A DNA stretch of 64,000 nucleotides from Paenibacillus sp. SZ31 (GCF_012912005.1 NZ_JABBEA010000013.1:124001-188000); one strand, 5' to 3'; numbered from the stretch's first letter, positions 36,501 to 45,615 are shown. Notes: generated by a model not told the origin, from the sequence alone. Program-made: numbers and translations.

Positions 36501-38200
36501 TTGAATTCTATTGTGTTGAATCATTTGATATTAATTTCAAATATATGTGTTACCTGTTGCAAGACTCAATTCAAGCCGGGCGACTTAGGGTTGCTTATTA
36601 TCCTAAAGACAAAGCAAGTCAAGCGGTAACGATTCTTGATTGTAACGATAATTATGGAGATAAAAAAGGTTATAATAGCAAAAGTATTGATGGAACAAAG
36701 TGGAAAAATGCAGAAAAATTTTCTGTTCCGATTACTGTAGAGAAACCTGGAATATATACATTAATTATAGGTCTTACTGATACTTATAACGGGCGTGAAA
36801 GAGGAAAAGAAGGTAATTACTATTACGCAGCCATCAAAGATCTTGTGGTTCGTACTGACGATCCTGATGGTGTGAATCAAAATAAACTGCTAAATCCAGT
36901 CTTAGTGGATCGAACAACTTATGTGGATGTGCAGTGGTTTGATTTAACAGACGTAAAAAACAAATTTAATCCGATTAAAGTATCCGTTGAAAATGGTCAA
37001 AAAGTTAGCGATTACATTAACAGCCCTTACTCATTAATACCCGGGCACAAATATAAAGTGGTTTACACACTTATTAAAGATAAAACCTCAACCAACGCGA
37101 CAGGTCTTGATGCAGGTGGATTTACATTAAGTGAAGGTAGTTTTTCCGAGAGGTGGCCTAACTACTGTATTGATGCAAGTGGAAACATGTTCCCTGAAGG
37201 CAATTCTCCTCACCCAGGCCAAGAGCCATCGAATCCACCAGACACCACAACACCAGATGGTGGAAGTCATGCTTGGCTAGATGTTATTCGTCTATACCAG
37301 AATAACAGCAGAGCGTGTTCAGGGACGAAAATCGTTATTGATACCTTCGAAGAAGGGCAATTGCTTCACTCCCGAGATGTGACGAATCAAGAAGACACAT
37401 TGGTTACAATTGAAGTGGAAAATACCTCAGATGAGAAGCGTAAGTATGAAGTTCAAGTTCGATTCGAGCAGGACTGCCCGGGAGATGGCGCCATGATCTG
37501 GGGAGGGAAACTTAATATTGATGACATTATTAAGGTGGATCCATCCTGGGCTGAGGTGACTCACTTCGAAGTATGGGATAACAAACCAATATGGATGGGC
37601 GGCTGCGATAACAGTAATATGCGCGTAAAAATTACACGTGAGGACGGAAAAGTGTTATGGGATGAAAAGTATTACGGGGATGGGTATCGTGGCTTCGAAC
37701 TGAATGATCTGGCTCCCAAGCCATATAGCAAGTATAAGGTGGAGATTACAACAGATCAGAAGGGGCAAATCAGCGATTGGACAGGAAAACGATATCTGAC
37801 CACATTCCGGCTGCATGACTTCAAAGCCTACGAAAGATGGGTGTGGATACCTAAGCCGTTCGATTGTCAACTGAATTTCTTCATTGACGATGAGCTGATC
37901 AAAACATTCACCCAAGAGGGTGGATACTATACATTTTCACATCCAGTGCCCAAAGGCAAACATGAATTCAAATGGGTGTTCACCTCGCTTCAGGAAGTGG
38001 GTACGCGCAGTTACGAATATGCTAATCTGGACTGGATGGAACTGACCAACTGGATCTGTGATGACGTCTATGTCATTCCTTACTGCGAAGGTGGTGGTGG
38101 AGATAAGTGTGTTGAAGCGCTTATTAAATGTTTGCTGGAAGTTTGGAAAGCAAGGCCTAAGATGTGTGTAATCGGTAAACGCATCTGGTTATTCACGTAA
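33566..38200 (+). CDS. Giant multi-domain fibre/adhesin-like protein
   Basis: A protein of 1544 residues (ATG 33566; GAGGTG upstream). It begins GHTFGLFTMFQKGVLFANM, which reads as the last strands of the LamG-like domain that ends the previous gene, in the same reading frame. At least four beta-sandwich, carbohydrate-binding-like modules follow (examples: GNGMLFYINGQQVGGEW with PGQMYKFDWLI; GEKLELQIDGISVWTG with PSGNHQFRWRY; CQLNFFIDDELIKTF with PKGKHEFKWVF). A Gly/Ser/Thr linker lies near 36,010 and a Cys-rich end (EGGGGDKCVEALIKCLLE) closes it. Residues about 830-1220 are encoded by AT-rich DNA. Probably receptor binding (inference). Confidence 0.6.
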   Translation: MGHTFGLFTMFQKGVLFANMRAKIADKDDYANPNHPEHLPESPNAPRSETDRHGEENNPILGDPGYGQIGRWQTVQLDALENSIDQIIEQYLRDKSWYASVRCREALWNMYRRIEWWVEQQQPPDKTQYQRVLQMVKDCIHKILENAQKPGGSHHGVSLPVCPAPYYHHFSGNYFNHFDATVYEIPLFSMKKDVPFSNKFPDFFRYVSSTEDQEWVAVHSVGRNEQSGSEMILKLDLGLLEIGNSSKITFNWRVKRYGQIRFKYLASAKRGNGMLFYINGQQVGGEWSENSGWQEAAFTLQPGQMYKFDWLIRKMRPEVWQNNGIYIKDVEVVEIVDTRKPPAPIDIDLDGEESDSDWYVKSSKSIAQAHFQAQFITDEERSKTMKMDLDNECDGTVSFAYYMGVDKESYPTKDYELFFDDIFESRTQHGESRHGSHAQSVHGVEWNLNEEYSETTANQAKIEYEIITGPEATVDLRGVVEVICPTYEIDHWEPSLHSQGIRNYQWQMSGSPPWVRSGNVLRLDEPIEGDMIAQTEVNLQDEGWFLFSYSHQLRATESFEVTVNGMLEYYSTMHSRGEQIRILLEEGLNIIQFYIRDYYTEQPFIDNIEKLFTYGNNTGNTYRTVTDLGSYVDVTRGWDVTDAGARTEKNGDTIRYNAELNPGAKFSIQEHMRIYPAMDSSYNPETGVTRDFNVFEELFNEEGKYHEALRFSGNWVWKKIVNGDGVMWAQGHDQDFICDFEAHLDNSGYICWQYGGQFDPGEKLELQIDGISVWTGSQSNDREGTNCMYPLPSGNHQFRWRYRDGKKYTPGNGEGGSESSTGTGTGTDQQGGAKKDPYGVKCYTGDSKEDKIQYAQKSYGGHSPRAAKFDAINSGEVYSSSGQAYALGVTKQNSTIVRTFTAPKIGNFNYSELLTVYPVTKKRVFVKRALNNKSAKYDRAETIYKSNGTVDYYSLDVSGNNPQSPEYSLFGSDTKKITFEFYCVESFDINFKYMCYLLQDSIQAGRLRVAYYPKDKASQAVTILDCNDNYGDKKGYNSKSIDGTKWKNAEKFSVPITVEKPGIYTLIIGLTDTYNGRERGKEGNYYYAAIKDLVVRTDDPDGVNQNKLLNPVLVDRTTYVDVQWFDLTDVKNKFNPIKVSVENGQKVSDYINSPYSLIPGHKYKVVYTLIKDKTSTNATGLDAGGFTLSEGSFSERWPNYCIDASGNMFPEGNSPHPGQEPSNPPDTTTPDGGSHAWLDVIRLYQNNSRACSGTKIVIDTFEEGQLLHSRDVTNQEDTLVTIEVENTSDEKRKYEVQVRFEQDCPGDGAMIWGGKLNIDDIIKVDPSWAEVTHFEVWDNKPIWMGGCDNSNMRVKITREDGKVLWDEKYYGDGYRGFELNDLAPKPYSKYKVEITTDQKGQISDWTGKRYLTTFRLHDFKAYERWVWIPKPFDCQLNFFIDDELIKTFTQEGGYYTFSHPVPKGKHEFKWVFTSLQEVGTRSYEYANLDWMELTNWICDDVYVIPYCEGGGGDKCVEALIKCLLEVWKARPKMCVIGKRIWLFT

Positions 38201-38216
38201 AGAAAGGAGGATCTGG

Positions 38217-39362
38217 ATGGGAATTGTGAAACGTCAGGAAAAAGGGCTAATCTATTTTGATGAATTCAATAAATCCGAACTTGACTCTGGGTGGGAAGTA
38301 TTGACTGACGATCCTGGAAGGTACAATGCTGATTATGGGGTACTTGAACTAAGACATGGAGAGTCTCCAATATATATGTTTTTCACGGAGTTAACGGGAA
38401 TTGAAGAGTTCGTGTTGGATGTCAAGAATGAGTATAATCCAACTGTTGAGGGAGACTCCGGGGGACTTATTGTATATGCAGACGATGAGAATGTGGTGAA
38501 ACTGGAAGAGTATTTTGATGCGGAAAAAGGGATAGCGAGAAGTTATCCTTGGATCCGTTTGGTACGAAGTTTTAATGTATATTCCGCATACTGGTCAGAG
38601 GACGGGAAGATATGGCGGTTTATTGGTAATCAGGAAGTCATCTCTTCTGTACCTAAGATCGGGCTTTTCTTAGAATCAGGAACACAAGGTGAACCACTAC
38701 TCATTAATCATATTCGAATTCAAAGAAGTGCCAGAGTGAAGGTAGATAATCTGAAACAAGGTTATCAGGTTGAACTCCGGGATCAGGCAGGAAAAACTCT
38801 TGAAAAGAAAATATGTAAATATGAGAATACCTCCATCATGTTTGACTTTCAACGATATGGTTATCCGTTTACAGGCAGCTTTGCTGTGACTTTGCCTGAC
38901 GGCAATAGATTTGAGTCTTCAGACATATTAAGTATATACGGTGGCGATACATATTACTTTGAACCTAGAGTGGATCTTTACTACCGTGAGTATAGCGACA
39001 ATGGAGAATTCCTTGACATGCGGTTACAAGACAACCAGGAACGTTTCCTCGGTTATATGTCCTCTGGTCAATCCGTAACGGAGAATGTATTGTTTATTGC
39101 CAAAAATTCATTGAACCAAGGTGTTTTTCAAAATGTTAACTTCGAGCTTGCCTCTTATCGGGGAGATCAGTACCAAAACGTAGTTCGGGTAGCGCCCGAT
39201 GTTGAGGGAGAACCAGGAGCCTGGAGTATGCAAGTGAACGCAACCGAGATAACTCCAGAAAGCCCTTATCAATTCTGGGTGAGAGTAGAGAGGCTGGATA
39301 CCAGCACCAATTATGAAGCCCAGGTCACGTTCGGGATCAGAATTTCTTCAACGTATATATAG
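38217..39362 (+). CDS. Fibre protein with concanavalin-like N-terminal domain
   Basis: A protein of 381 residues, ATG 38217 with AAAGGAGG 6 nt upstream. Residues about 12-175 look like a DUF1349/concanavalin-like glycan-binding sandwich: FDEFNKSELDSGWEVL, DSGGLIVYADDENVVKLEEY, WSEDGKIWRFIG and VPKIGLFLESGTQ. A middle beta domain and a C-terminal domain (VTENVLFIAKNSLNQGVF ... YEAQVTFGIRIS) follow. It sits between two giant fibres and a coiled-coil fibre. Role in receptor binding is inferred. Confidence 0.6.
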   Translation: MGIVKRQEKGLIYFDEFNKSELDSGWEVLTDDPGRYNADYGVLELRHGESPIYMFFTELTGIEEFVLDVKNEYNPTVEGDSGGLIVYADDENVVKLEEYFDAEKGIARSYPWIRLVRSFNVYSAYWSEDGKIWRFIGNQEVISSVPKIGLFLESGTQGEPLLINHIRIQRSARVKVDNLKQGYQVELRDQAGKTLEKKICKYENTSIMFDFQRYGYPFTGSFAVTLPDGNRFESSDILSIYGGDTYYFEPRVDLYYREYSDNGEFLDMRLQDNQERFLGYMSSGQSVTENVLFIAKNSLNQGVFQNVNFELASYRGDQYQNVVRVAPDVEGEPGAWSMQVNATEITPESPYQFWVRVERLDTSTNYEAQVTFGIRISSTYI

Positions 39363-39365
39363 CTC

Positions 39366-39394
39366 TAAACTTTTAGTGCTCGACCACGTATAGA
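39366..39394 (+). promoter_or_regulatory. Late-type promoter copy
   Basis: TAAAC, 16 nt, CGTATAGA, then TTCAGTA, 31 nt before the coiled-coil fibre gene. No terminator hairpin is visible here. Confidence 0.78.
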
Positions 39395-39424
39395 TTCAGT
39401 AAGGGTTGAGTTGGAGGTGAGAAT

Positions 39425-41197
39425 ATGTCTGTCCGCTTTAGCGGGACAAGTTCAGGAACGAACAATGGCAAGTTGCTTGACCACAATGGTTTGTTAAACA
39501 AAGGGACTCGATCCCACCAAGAAATTGATGAGCATCTTTCAGAGATGGAGGAAGCCAGAAGCGTTTATGTCAGCCTCCCTGAGCGTCTGGATCAGATGGA
39601 ACTTGTAGGCAAACAGAATGAAACAGAGATAACTGGTCATGAGTTGCGTATTGCTGATCTGGAACCTCGGGTATTGAATCAGGGAATATTGTTGGAAGAC
39701 CAGAAGTCCAAGTTGGGTGAAGTTGAGAAAAACGTAACGGATATGAGCATGGATGTTCATGAACAAAATGAACGGTTGGAGAGTTTGGAAAATGAATTAG
39801 GAGATACTCGGGGGAGTCGTGAATCACTTGCAGATGTTATATCGGATATAGAGCATTCCATTGATGAACTAAAAACGATCCCTTTGTCTGATTTAGCAAT
39901 AAGAGCGGCAGCTATCGATTTTAATGGTCTGCTTAAGCTTCAGATCAACGGTGGCTATGCAAGCATTAACAGTACACTTGTTCAAAAAGAGGAGTCCCTC
40001 TATTCCTTTATTGCTGAGCAAGATACAAGATATTATATATTTCTAAAGAATGATGGAACCTTCGTACATCAGGTGGTTCCCGATGAACCCGATAACGGCA
40101 TGATTTTGGGATCTGTCACAACAGGTGCCACCTCTGATGCGGTATATCTTAAAGACCAACGCTATTATCTGACCAAAACGGTGTCTACAGGTGATTTTCA
40201 AGATCTCCAGGAAAGAATCACAGATGCTCAATCCCAAATCAATGAATTGGACGAAGAAGTGGTCAGGTGGATTGATCATACCGAAGATTTGTCCAAACAA
40301 GTTGAAGGTTTTGGTGAAATTAAGGCTGAAGTGTCAAACGCTAGAGTAGACAAAGATGGCTTTGAATTTGATATGCTGCCGGATCGTTTAAACCATATGC
40401 AATCCAAGCTTGAGCTTGCTGCATCCAGGGGGACGATGGAAAATCAATCGATTTTTCGTATTGAGTACCCACCTGATATAAGGCTTTCAGAACTAAAGAG
40501 CTTCTATTGTCCAAAGTATAGTATTGGTTCTGACAGTGTAGAGGTACTTCTGGATGGCATTAGGGTAACTCCTGGGGAAGATTATATCGAATATACGGAT
40601 ACGGAAATTCGTTTTCTCTATGATATTCCGGTAGATTCACGTGTGACACTACTTAGTCGAGGGTCGATCATCAATACGTCTTCAACATCAGAGTATGAGT
40701 ATGACCCCAAAGGCAGAATGAAGCGTGAGATTATTACTGGAGGTATTAACCGCGTTATTGATTATGAGTACGATCTTGAGGGGAATCTTATAGCGGAACT
40801 CATTACGGAGAGTGATGGGCAAGTTAAGACGATAACCTATGAACGGGAAGAAGGAAGAATTAGACGCAAGTTGAACAATGGGGCAATGTACTTTTACTTA
40901 CAGGGTAGTTCAGCCTATGATGACCGCCCTATTAAGCAACGTGTGTCTGTGCTTGAAGATATGGAAGAACAGGACGTCTATTTTGAGTATGATCATCAAA
41001 GCGGCCTGATTATCAAAGAGATTACATATAACAACGATATAAAACCATTAGTTATAAAGATTATTGAATACAATTATAACTCTGATGGTAGTGTGGATAC
41101 CGAGATGGTCGACTATAATGGTTCGAAAATAGTGAAAAAATATAAGTACGATTCGGATGGGAATATCCTTGGCGTCCAAAAAAGAAAGGTAGGCTGA
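39425..41197 (+). CDS. Trimeric-type coiled-coil fibre with YD-like repeats
   Basis: A protein of 590 residues. Residues 35-150 and 250-330 are heptad coiled coil (for example ERLESLENELGDTRGSRE), suggesting a trimeric stalk. A beta domain lies between, and another at about 340-410 (EVLLDGIRVTPGEDYIEY) resembles fibre knobs. The C-terminus carries at least four YD/RHS-like repeats: YEYDPKGRMKREI, YEYDLEGNLIAEL, YNYNSDGSVDTEM, YKYDSDGNILGVQ. ATG 39425 has TTGGAGGTGAG upstream. There is no RHS core or toxin, so the repeats probably form a beta filament tip (inference). Confidence 0.65.
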   Translation: MSVRFSGTSSGTNNGKLLDHNGLLNKGTRSHQEIDEHLSEMEEARSVYVSLPERLDQMELVGKQNETEITGHELRIADLEPRVLNQGILLEDQKSKLGEVEKNVTDMSMDVHEQNERLESLENELGDTRGSRESLADVISDIEHSIDELKTIPLSDLAIRAAAIDFNGLLKLQINGGYASINSTLVQKEESLYSFIAEQDTRYYIFLKNDGTFVHQVVPDEPDNGMILGSVTTGATSDAVYLKDQRYYLTKTVSTGDFQDLQERITDAQSQINELDEEVVRWIDHTEDLSKQVEGFGEIKAEVSNARVDKDGFEFDMLPDRLNHMQSKLELAASRGTMENQSIFRIEYPPDIRLSELKSFYCPKYSIGSDSVEVLLDGIRVTPGEDYIEYTDTEIRFLYDIPVDSRVTLLSRGSIINTSSTSEYEYDPKGRMKREIITGGINRVIDYEYDLEGNLIAELITESDGQVKTITYEREEGRIRRKLNNGAMYFYLQGSSAYDDRPIKQRVSVLEDMEEQDVYFEYDHQSGLIIKEITYNNDIKPLVIKIIEYNYNSDGSVDTEMVDYNGSKIVKKYKYDSDGNILGVQKRKVG

Positions 41198-41201
41198 TAG
41201 A

Positions 41202-41549
41202 GTGGAATCACATTTCTCAATGACCAAAATTAAAACCGGATTTCGTCCTTTGTTCGACAAAATGGTAGGTACTAACCTTACGCCAATTACAGAGGAAGAG
41301 GTGGAACTTCTGATGTTTATGTTGCGGAGCGATATTATCTTCGATGGGACAGGGCAGCAGTACCTTCCGATGCTGGAGGCTTTGGAACAGGCAGTCCCTC
41401 TTGAGTCAACAGACGAAATTAGTCAGGAGCTAGTGGATCAGGATACACAACGTCAAGAGCAAGATAGACAGATGCAGATCCGCACCGTATTTCTGACAGC
41501 AATGAAAGAGTCGATGCTTCAGGAATTGAAAGTTCGATATGGCATTTAA
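41202..41549 (+). CDS. Small acidic helical protein
   Basis: A protein of 115 residues starting at GTG 41202, 5 nt after the coiled-coil fibre gene; AAAGGTAGG lies about 10 nt upstream. It is helical with an acidic, Gln-rich middle (VDQDTQRQEQDRQMQ). Size and position recall fibre chaperones or short adaptor proteins, but no family is recognised. An ATG at 41220 is an alternative start without a ribosome site. Confidence 0.5.
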   Translation: MESHFSMTKIKTGFRPLFDKMVGTNLTPITEEEVELLMFMLRSDIIFDGTGQQYLPMLEALEQAVPLESTDEISQELVDQDTQRQEQDRQMQIRTVFLTAMKESMLQELKVRYGI

Positions 41550-41561
41550 GGAGGTGAGTGC

Positions 41562-42620
41562 ATGGCAGCTACAGTGGTACAGGGATTTAGGAGGTACGAG
41601 TTTACGAGCAATGTGACCAATTTTCTGAGTACTTTGGCAACAGAAATGAGTACCTATCCATATGAGGATGTTAACTGGAAGGTAACTTACTATCCTAAGG
41701 ATCCCTACTCCCAGTCTAAAGCGTATAACAACCAGGCTCAAACAAGTTCTGGCCCGCAAGGTTCGCTAACACTTGAGAATTTGAATGAATCTTCGTTATT
41801 TTTCACTTTGTGTTTGAACTACCCCTATCAGTATGGTAGCACTAGTTATGCACAAGGATACCAGTTGAGATGTGGAATGAATAAACCAGCTAGTGGGATA
41901 GAACCTTATCCGGACATCGCTCTAAATGTAGGAGAGGAAACTAATATTCCTTTTCATACCTCTACGAAAACTGCTACAGGAGTTACATTAAATATCATTT
42001 ATAAATGGACTATATTTCCGATGAAAGAAGCAATTTTTATTTTTGGAGAAGCTTTAAATAATATAGGATATGCATATCCTTTCAGACTTTACTTAGGGAA
42101 ATTGTCTTCCTACGAGAAGGAAGATCCTGCTGTTGAAGGAGGATTTGTGGGTATCTTTTCCCATGCGCCTATTGAAAGTAACAGCGAATGGGCCAATAAC
42201 AATTTATACAATGTTGGTAGAGGTGTAGTCAGAACCTCTAGAAATAACAAAAAGTATGAACTGTATAATTTCTGCACAAGTGCCCAAGCGACATCGCCTG
42301 GTTCAGGGAATAGGTATTTTATTTCCCCCTGGTATGTATTTCAGCCCAAAGAAGGGGTTCGGGGAGAGTTTCAACAGATGAGGTCTATCGTATTCAAAGA
42401 CGCTAACCAGTATCCAGATGGAGCAATGATTGATCTGGAAGGTAAGAGATATCATGTATTTCATGTCAACGATCAGCAACAACCATCAAACTATAAATAC
42501 TGGATAGATGTTTCTGGTCAGACCCGACATATTCAACCTTACTTCTTTGACAGCAACACGTTACTTGGGGATGGACAGAGAGCAATTTTATTCGAATTAC
42601 AAACGGAGGTGTCCAAATAA
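41562..42620 (+). CDS. Structural paralogue family member 3
   Basis: A protein of 352 residues belonging to the same family as 24811 and 26711: FTSNVTNFLSTLATEMSTYP, VNWKVTYYPKD, then YPFRLYLGKLSSYEKEDP, YVFQPKEGVRGEFQQMRSIVF and YPDGAMIDLEGKRYHVFHV. It is closest to the next gene, sharing the end pattern (QPYFFDSNTLLGDGQRAILF against VPCFFGSNNVMGGQRVILF). ATG 41562 has AAGGAGGTG upstream, and its stop overlaps the next start by 1 nt. Confidence 0.62.
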   Translation: MAATVVQGFRRYEFTSNVTNFLSTLATEMSTYPYEDVNWKVTYYPKDPYSQSKAYNNQAQTSSGPQGSLTLENLNESSLFFTLCLNYPYQYGSTSYAQGYQLRCGMNKPASGIEPYPDIALNVGEETNIPFHTSTKTATGVTLNIIYKWTIFPMKEAIFIFGEALNNIGYAYPFRLYLGKLSSYEKEDPAVEGGFVGIFSHAPIESNSEWANNNLYNVGRGVVRTSRNNKKYELYNFCTSAQATSPGSGNRYFISPWYVFQPKEGVRGEFQQMRSIVFKDANQYPDGAMIDLEGKRYHVFHVNDQQQPSNYKYWIDVSGQTRHIQPYFFDSNTLLGDGQRAILFELQTEVSK

Positions 42621-43561
42621 TGGCAGTACCTAAACGATACTCTTGGGTGAGTACGATATCCGAGTTTTCAAACAACGCCGAGTTACAGATGGCAGGAGAC
42701 TCTTGGTGGGAAGTAAAAAAATATGCCGCTGCTGCAGTAAATGGTGGAGGTAATTATGGAAATGCAGTTTTTGCGAATTTGAGTGATCGAAGCCTCGAAT
42801 TCACGATGGCTATTCAAACTAGTAATGGGGCTAGCATTCGATGGGGTATCAATAGTAATTCATCGCCAAGGGTGGATGTCCACTTGGATTCTCCTGATAA
42901 GCAAATGACGGATACTCCATTTACGTCGGGTGGTAACACAACGAATACTACATATAAGTGGACATTATTTACAACGATGAAAGGGATCTTTATTCATGGT
43001 GAGTATCAAAATAATAATACATATGCTTATCCTGTAAGAATGTATATGGGTAGATTAAGCCCTTTAGAGCCAGAGGATCCAGCTATTGCTAACGATTTTG
43101 TAGGGATATTCACACATATGCCTTCAAATATCAGTAACAATAACTCTGCCATTTATGGAGATTACAACGTGGGTCGAGGCATTGTCAGAAAATCTCGCAA
43201 TGGTACCAAATATGAATATTATAATTTTACAACTGATGCTCAACTTACATCCCCGGGGGTTGGTGGAAGATATTATGTGAATCCATTTATGGTGTTTAAC
43301 CCATCCGAAGGAGTAAGAGGACAGTTTGCAGATGTGTATACTGCATGTTTTAAAGATGCATTACAGCATCCAGACGGGTCTATTTTGGATCTTGGAGAAA
43401 ACAAGTACTATGTTTTTCATGTGGTAGACCAACCCATGCCCTATAATGGAAATTACAATTATTGGTACACCTCTTTAAACAACTTACGCTACTGCGTTCC
43501 ATGCTTCTTCGGTAGCAACAACGTTATGGGTGGGCAACGAGTCATTCTATTTAAAATATAA
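42620..43561 (+). CDS. Structural paralogue family member 4
   Basis: A protein of 313 residues, tandem paralogue of the preceding gene: YPVRMYMGRLSPLEPEDPAI, GDYNVGRGIVRKSRNGTKYEYYNF, FNPSEGVRGQFADVYTACF and PDGSILDLGENKYYVFHV all have counterparts there. The N-terminus is diverged and the encoding DNA is AT-rich in its first half. It starts at the ATG overlapping the upstream stop (TAATG), so translation is coupled. Likely a fibre-tip decoration; unproven. Confidence 0.62.
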   Translation: MAVPKRYSWVSTISEFSNNAELQMAGDSWWEVKKYAAAAVNGGGNYGNAVFANLSDRSLEFTMAIQTSNGASIRWGINSNSSPRVDVHLDSPDKQMTDTPFTSGGNTTNTTYKWTLFTTMKGIFIHGEYQNNNTYAYPVRMYMGRLSPLEPEDPAIANDFVGIFTHMPSNISNNNSAIYGDYNVGRGIVRKSRNGTKYEYYNFTTDAQLTSPGVGGRYYVNPFMVFNPSEGVRGQFADVYTACFKDALQHPDGSILDLGENKYYVFHVVDQPMPYNGNYNYWYTSLNNLRYCVPCFFGSNNVMGGQRVILFKI

Positions 43562-43576
43562 GGAGGTTACCTATAC

Positions 43577-44368
43577 ATGTCATTTTTCAGTGGTAAAGTC
43601 AAAATGAATTTGTTGTTTCAAGCATTAATTAATGGCTTCAAAGGAGTTGCATCCTCGCCCTGGTCTATTTATTTTGAGACCTCGGATGCCTTCGTCATTA
43701 AATCCGCAGGTTCAACCGGCAAAGATAAACTATTTATTAAATTCGAAAAGGGCAATAGCAAAGATACAAATGGCAACTACATTACGGTCACTGTGGCAGA
43801 GGATATCACTCTGGCAGACGGTAGCATCCCTGAAGGGAAGATGTTTAGCACAAGGAATTTCTACTGCCATACATCTGTTGTAGATTCCAACCTCTTAACA
43901 GACTACCAAGTATCGGTTACAGCAGATCGTGTAATTATGTGGTTGGCGGGGGATGTGAACTCGGTAACAGGGATATCCAATTTGGGGTATTTCGGTCTGA
44001 TGTATCGCTATTCCCAAGAAAATCACTCGGGTGCTCAAGGGATCGGAGTGAGCTACCAAGGGTTCAACGGTATACGTACAGTCAAGGATCTGGATAACAT
44101 TCAGACCAATAATGTGTACAAGTCATATTCAGCAATGGTTCCAACCAACCCGGGTTGGGGCGCACTCTATCATCTCTCACCGTGTATTATGGCCAATAAT
44201 GCAGAAGGTCCGCGAGGAGAACTGCATGATATTTATTTTGCACCTGCAGCAGGTGTAAGCCACGGAGATGAGATTACAGTGGCCAATAAGACATACAAAG
44301 TATATTCTCTGACCACAGGAGGTTCAAGCTTCCTACCGGGTAACACCGTAGCTGTATTGATGCAGTAG
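43577..44368 (+). CDS. Structural paralogue family member 5 (short)
   Basis: A protein of 263 residues. The core LFQALINGFKGVASSPWSIYFETSD aligns with the N-terminal region of the family, and LSPCIMANNAEGPRGELHDIYF with the shared xxEGxRG motif; HGDEITVANKTYKVYSL parallels the LD-like strand. It is the most diverged member. ATG 43577 has AAGGAGGTTACC upstream. Five such paralogues in two groups suggest repeated duplication. Confidence 0.58.
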   Translation: MSFFSGKVKMNLLFQALINGFKGVASSPWSIYFETSDAFVIKSAGSTGKDKLFIKFEKGNSKDTNGNYITVTVAEDITLADGSIPEGKMFSTRNFYCHTSVVDSNLLTDYQVSVTADRVIMWLAGDVNSVTGISNLGYFGLMYRYSQENHSGAQGIGVSYQGFNGIRTVKDLDNIQTNNVYKSYSAMVPTNPGWGALYHLSPCIMANNAEGPRGELHDIYFAPAAGVSHGDEITVANKTYKVYSLTTGGSSFLPGNTVAVLMQ

Positions 44369-44380
44369 AGGAGGTAGAAT

Positions 44381-45217
44381 ATGGCTGTAGCAGGAACTGA
44401 GAAATCCATTTACACGCCTTCACGAGCAGTGATAAAGCGTAATTCAGGAGTACTTTATACATATCTAAGCAGTACTTATTATTCCAATAGAACCAAAGCG
44501 AGCTCGTACTATGAACCTGAGAGGGCAGGCCAACAACATAATTTAGGCGTACTTTACACGTACGCTCAGGGTCCATATCGTTCCAGAACGACGCAAGCTT
44601 TATCACTTTATACGAGCAAAAGCTCTGGGAAAGTGGGTCAGTTAAAGCTGGAGGGAGTCCAGTACCAATTCCAAATTGGAGAGCTCCACCATCTTGCTTC
44701 ACACAACCCATCGGAGCAAAATGTGTATTCCATTTGGGGGTATGATCAGGAGAATCTGCCGCAGTATTATACAGGCCGTTTCATGTTGACTGACACGCAA
44801 GGTGTAATAATAAGCCACAGCAAAGAGTTAAATGTGTATGGTAATACGGGATCTCTTCCATTACACAACACGCCAGAAACCAGGTTCATGGGAAGAATCG
44901 CCATCAAAGGTCTTCATGGTTCTTTGATTAAGCAAGCGAATGGTGGCTGGATGTATGTCACCAAAAGAGTATTACCTTCAAGTGCTTCATATAAGGGAGT
45001 TACTCGATCACTCATTGCAGGTAAAAGAACTTTGGCCTCATCAGATGGTACAACCATCCAATATATTGTAAGACACCTTCATGGAAATGAAATGAACATG
45101 TTTCAAGGCTATCTTTCTGGTCAAGGAGGCAATATAGATCCAACTGTACCAACAACGATATTGCCACGAAGGTACCCTGCTACCTATATTCCAAATCGCA
45201 GGAGGAGTGAGAAATGA
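44381..45217 (+). CDS. Hypothetical structural protein with internal repeat
   Basis: A protein of 278 residues, basic and Tyr/Ser rich. Two copies of a motif are visible near the N-terminus: NSGVLYTYLSSTYYSNRTKASSYY and NLGVLYTYAQGPYRSRTTQALSLY, about 38 residues apart. The C-terminal part (MTDTQGV-type LTDTQGVIISHSKELNVYG) looks beta-rich. No family recognised. ATG 44381 has GAGGAGGTAG upstream, and its end overlaps the next gene by 4 nt. Confidence 0.55.
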   Translation: MAVAGTEKSIYTPSRAVIKRNSGVLYTYLSSTYYSNRTKASSYYEPERAGQQHNLGVLYTYAQGPYRSRTTQALSLYTSKSSGKVGQLKLEGVQYQFQIGELHHLASHNPSEQNVYSIWGYDQENLPQYYTGRFMLTDTQGVIISHSKELNVYGNTGSLPLHNTPETRFMGRIAIKGLHGSLIKQANGGWMYVTKRVLPSSASYKGVTRSLIAGKRTLASSDGTTIQYIVRHLHGNEMNMFQGYLSGQGGNIDPTVPTTILPRRYPATYIPNRRRSEK

Positions 45218-45615
45218 ACAAAACATGGCGAATTATGCAGGAGCTGAAAGATGTGTATAAACAGGTAGAATTGTCTCATGTAGTTGAAGCACTAAACGGT
45301 GGGGGAGAAACATTAATCGTTTCGCTCCCCATGGAAAGCCCGCGTTTTCTGATTAAGACTGTACGTGTTATCCCAACCGAAGAAACGAATGTAGAGCTTC
45401 ACATACTTGATAGTGCTGACAAATTGAAAGCCCAAATTTTATACTTTAATACAGCAGAATTCAGTACAGGCAACTTCATAGACGGGATATATGACAATGT
45501 GGATTTACCGTATGACGATAAGGATGGTACATCCCATTTCCATTTTGAAATCATTAATCCAGGTTCCGTGCCTTCAGGTTTTACCATTGAAGTAACGGGT
45601 TTGACGGTCAGATAG
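45214..45615 (+). CDS. Small hypothetical structural protein
   Basis: A protein of 133 residues beginning MNKTWRIMQELKDVYKQVEL, a helix followed by a beta-sandwich ending GFTIEVTGLTVR. It overlaps the upstream stop by 4 nt (ATGA) with AGGAGG in front. The ending strand pattern is like that of small adaptor domains, but no family can be named. Part of the same transcript as the flanking genes. Confidence 0.55.
   Translation: MNKTWRIMQELKDVYKQVELSHVVEALNGGGETLIVSLPMESPRFLIKTVRVIPTEETNVELHILDSADKLKAQILYFNTAEFSTGNFIDGIYDNVDLPYDDKDGTSHFHFEIINPGSVPSGFTIEVTGLTVR

Noticed and set aside
39425..41197. RHS/polymorphic toxin
   Set aside because: YD-like repeats only; no RHS core signature, no variable toxin tip and no immunity gene.
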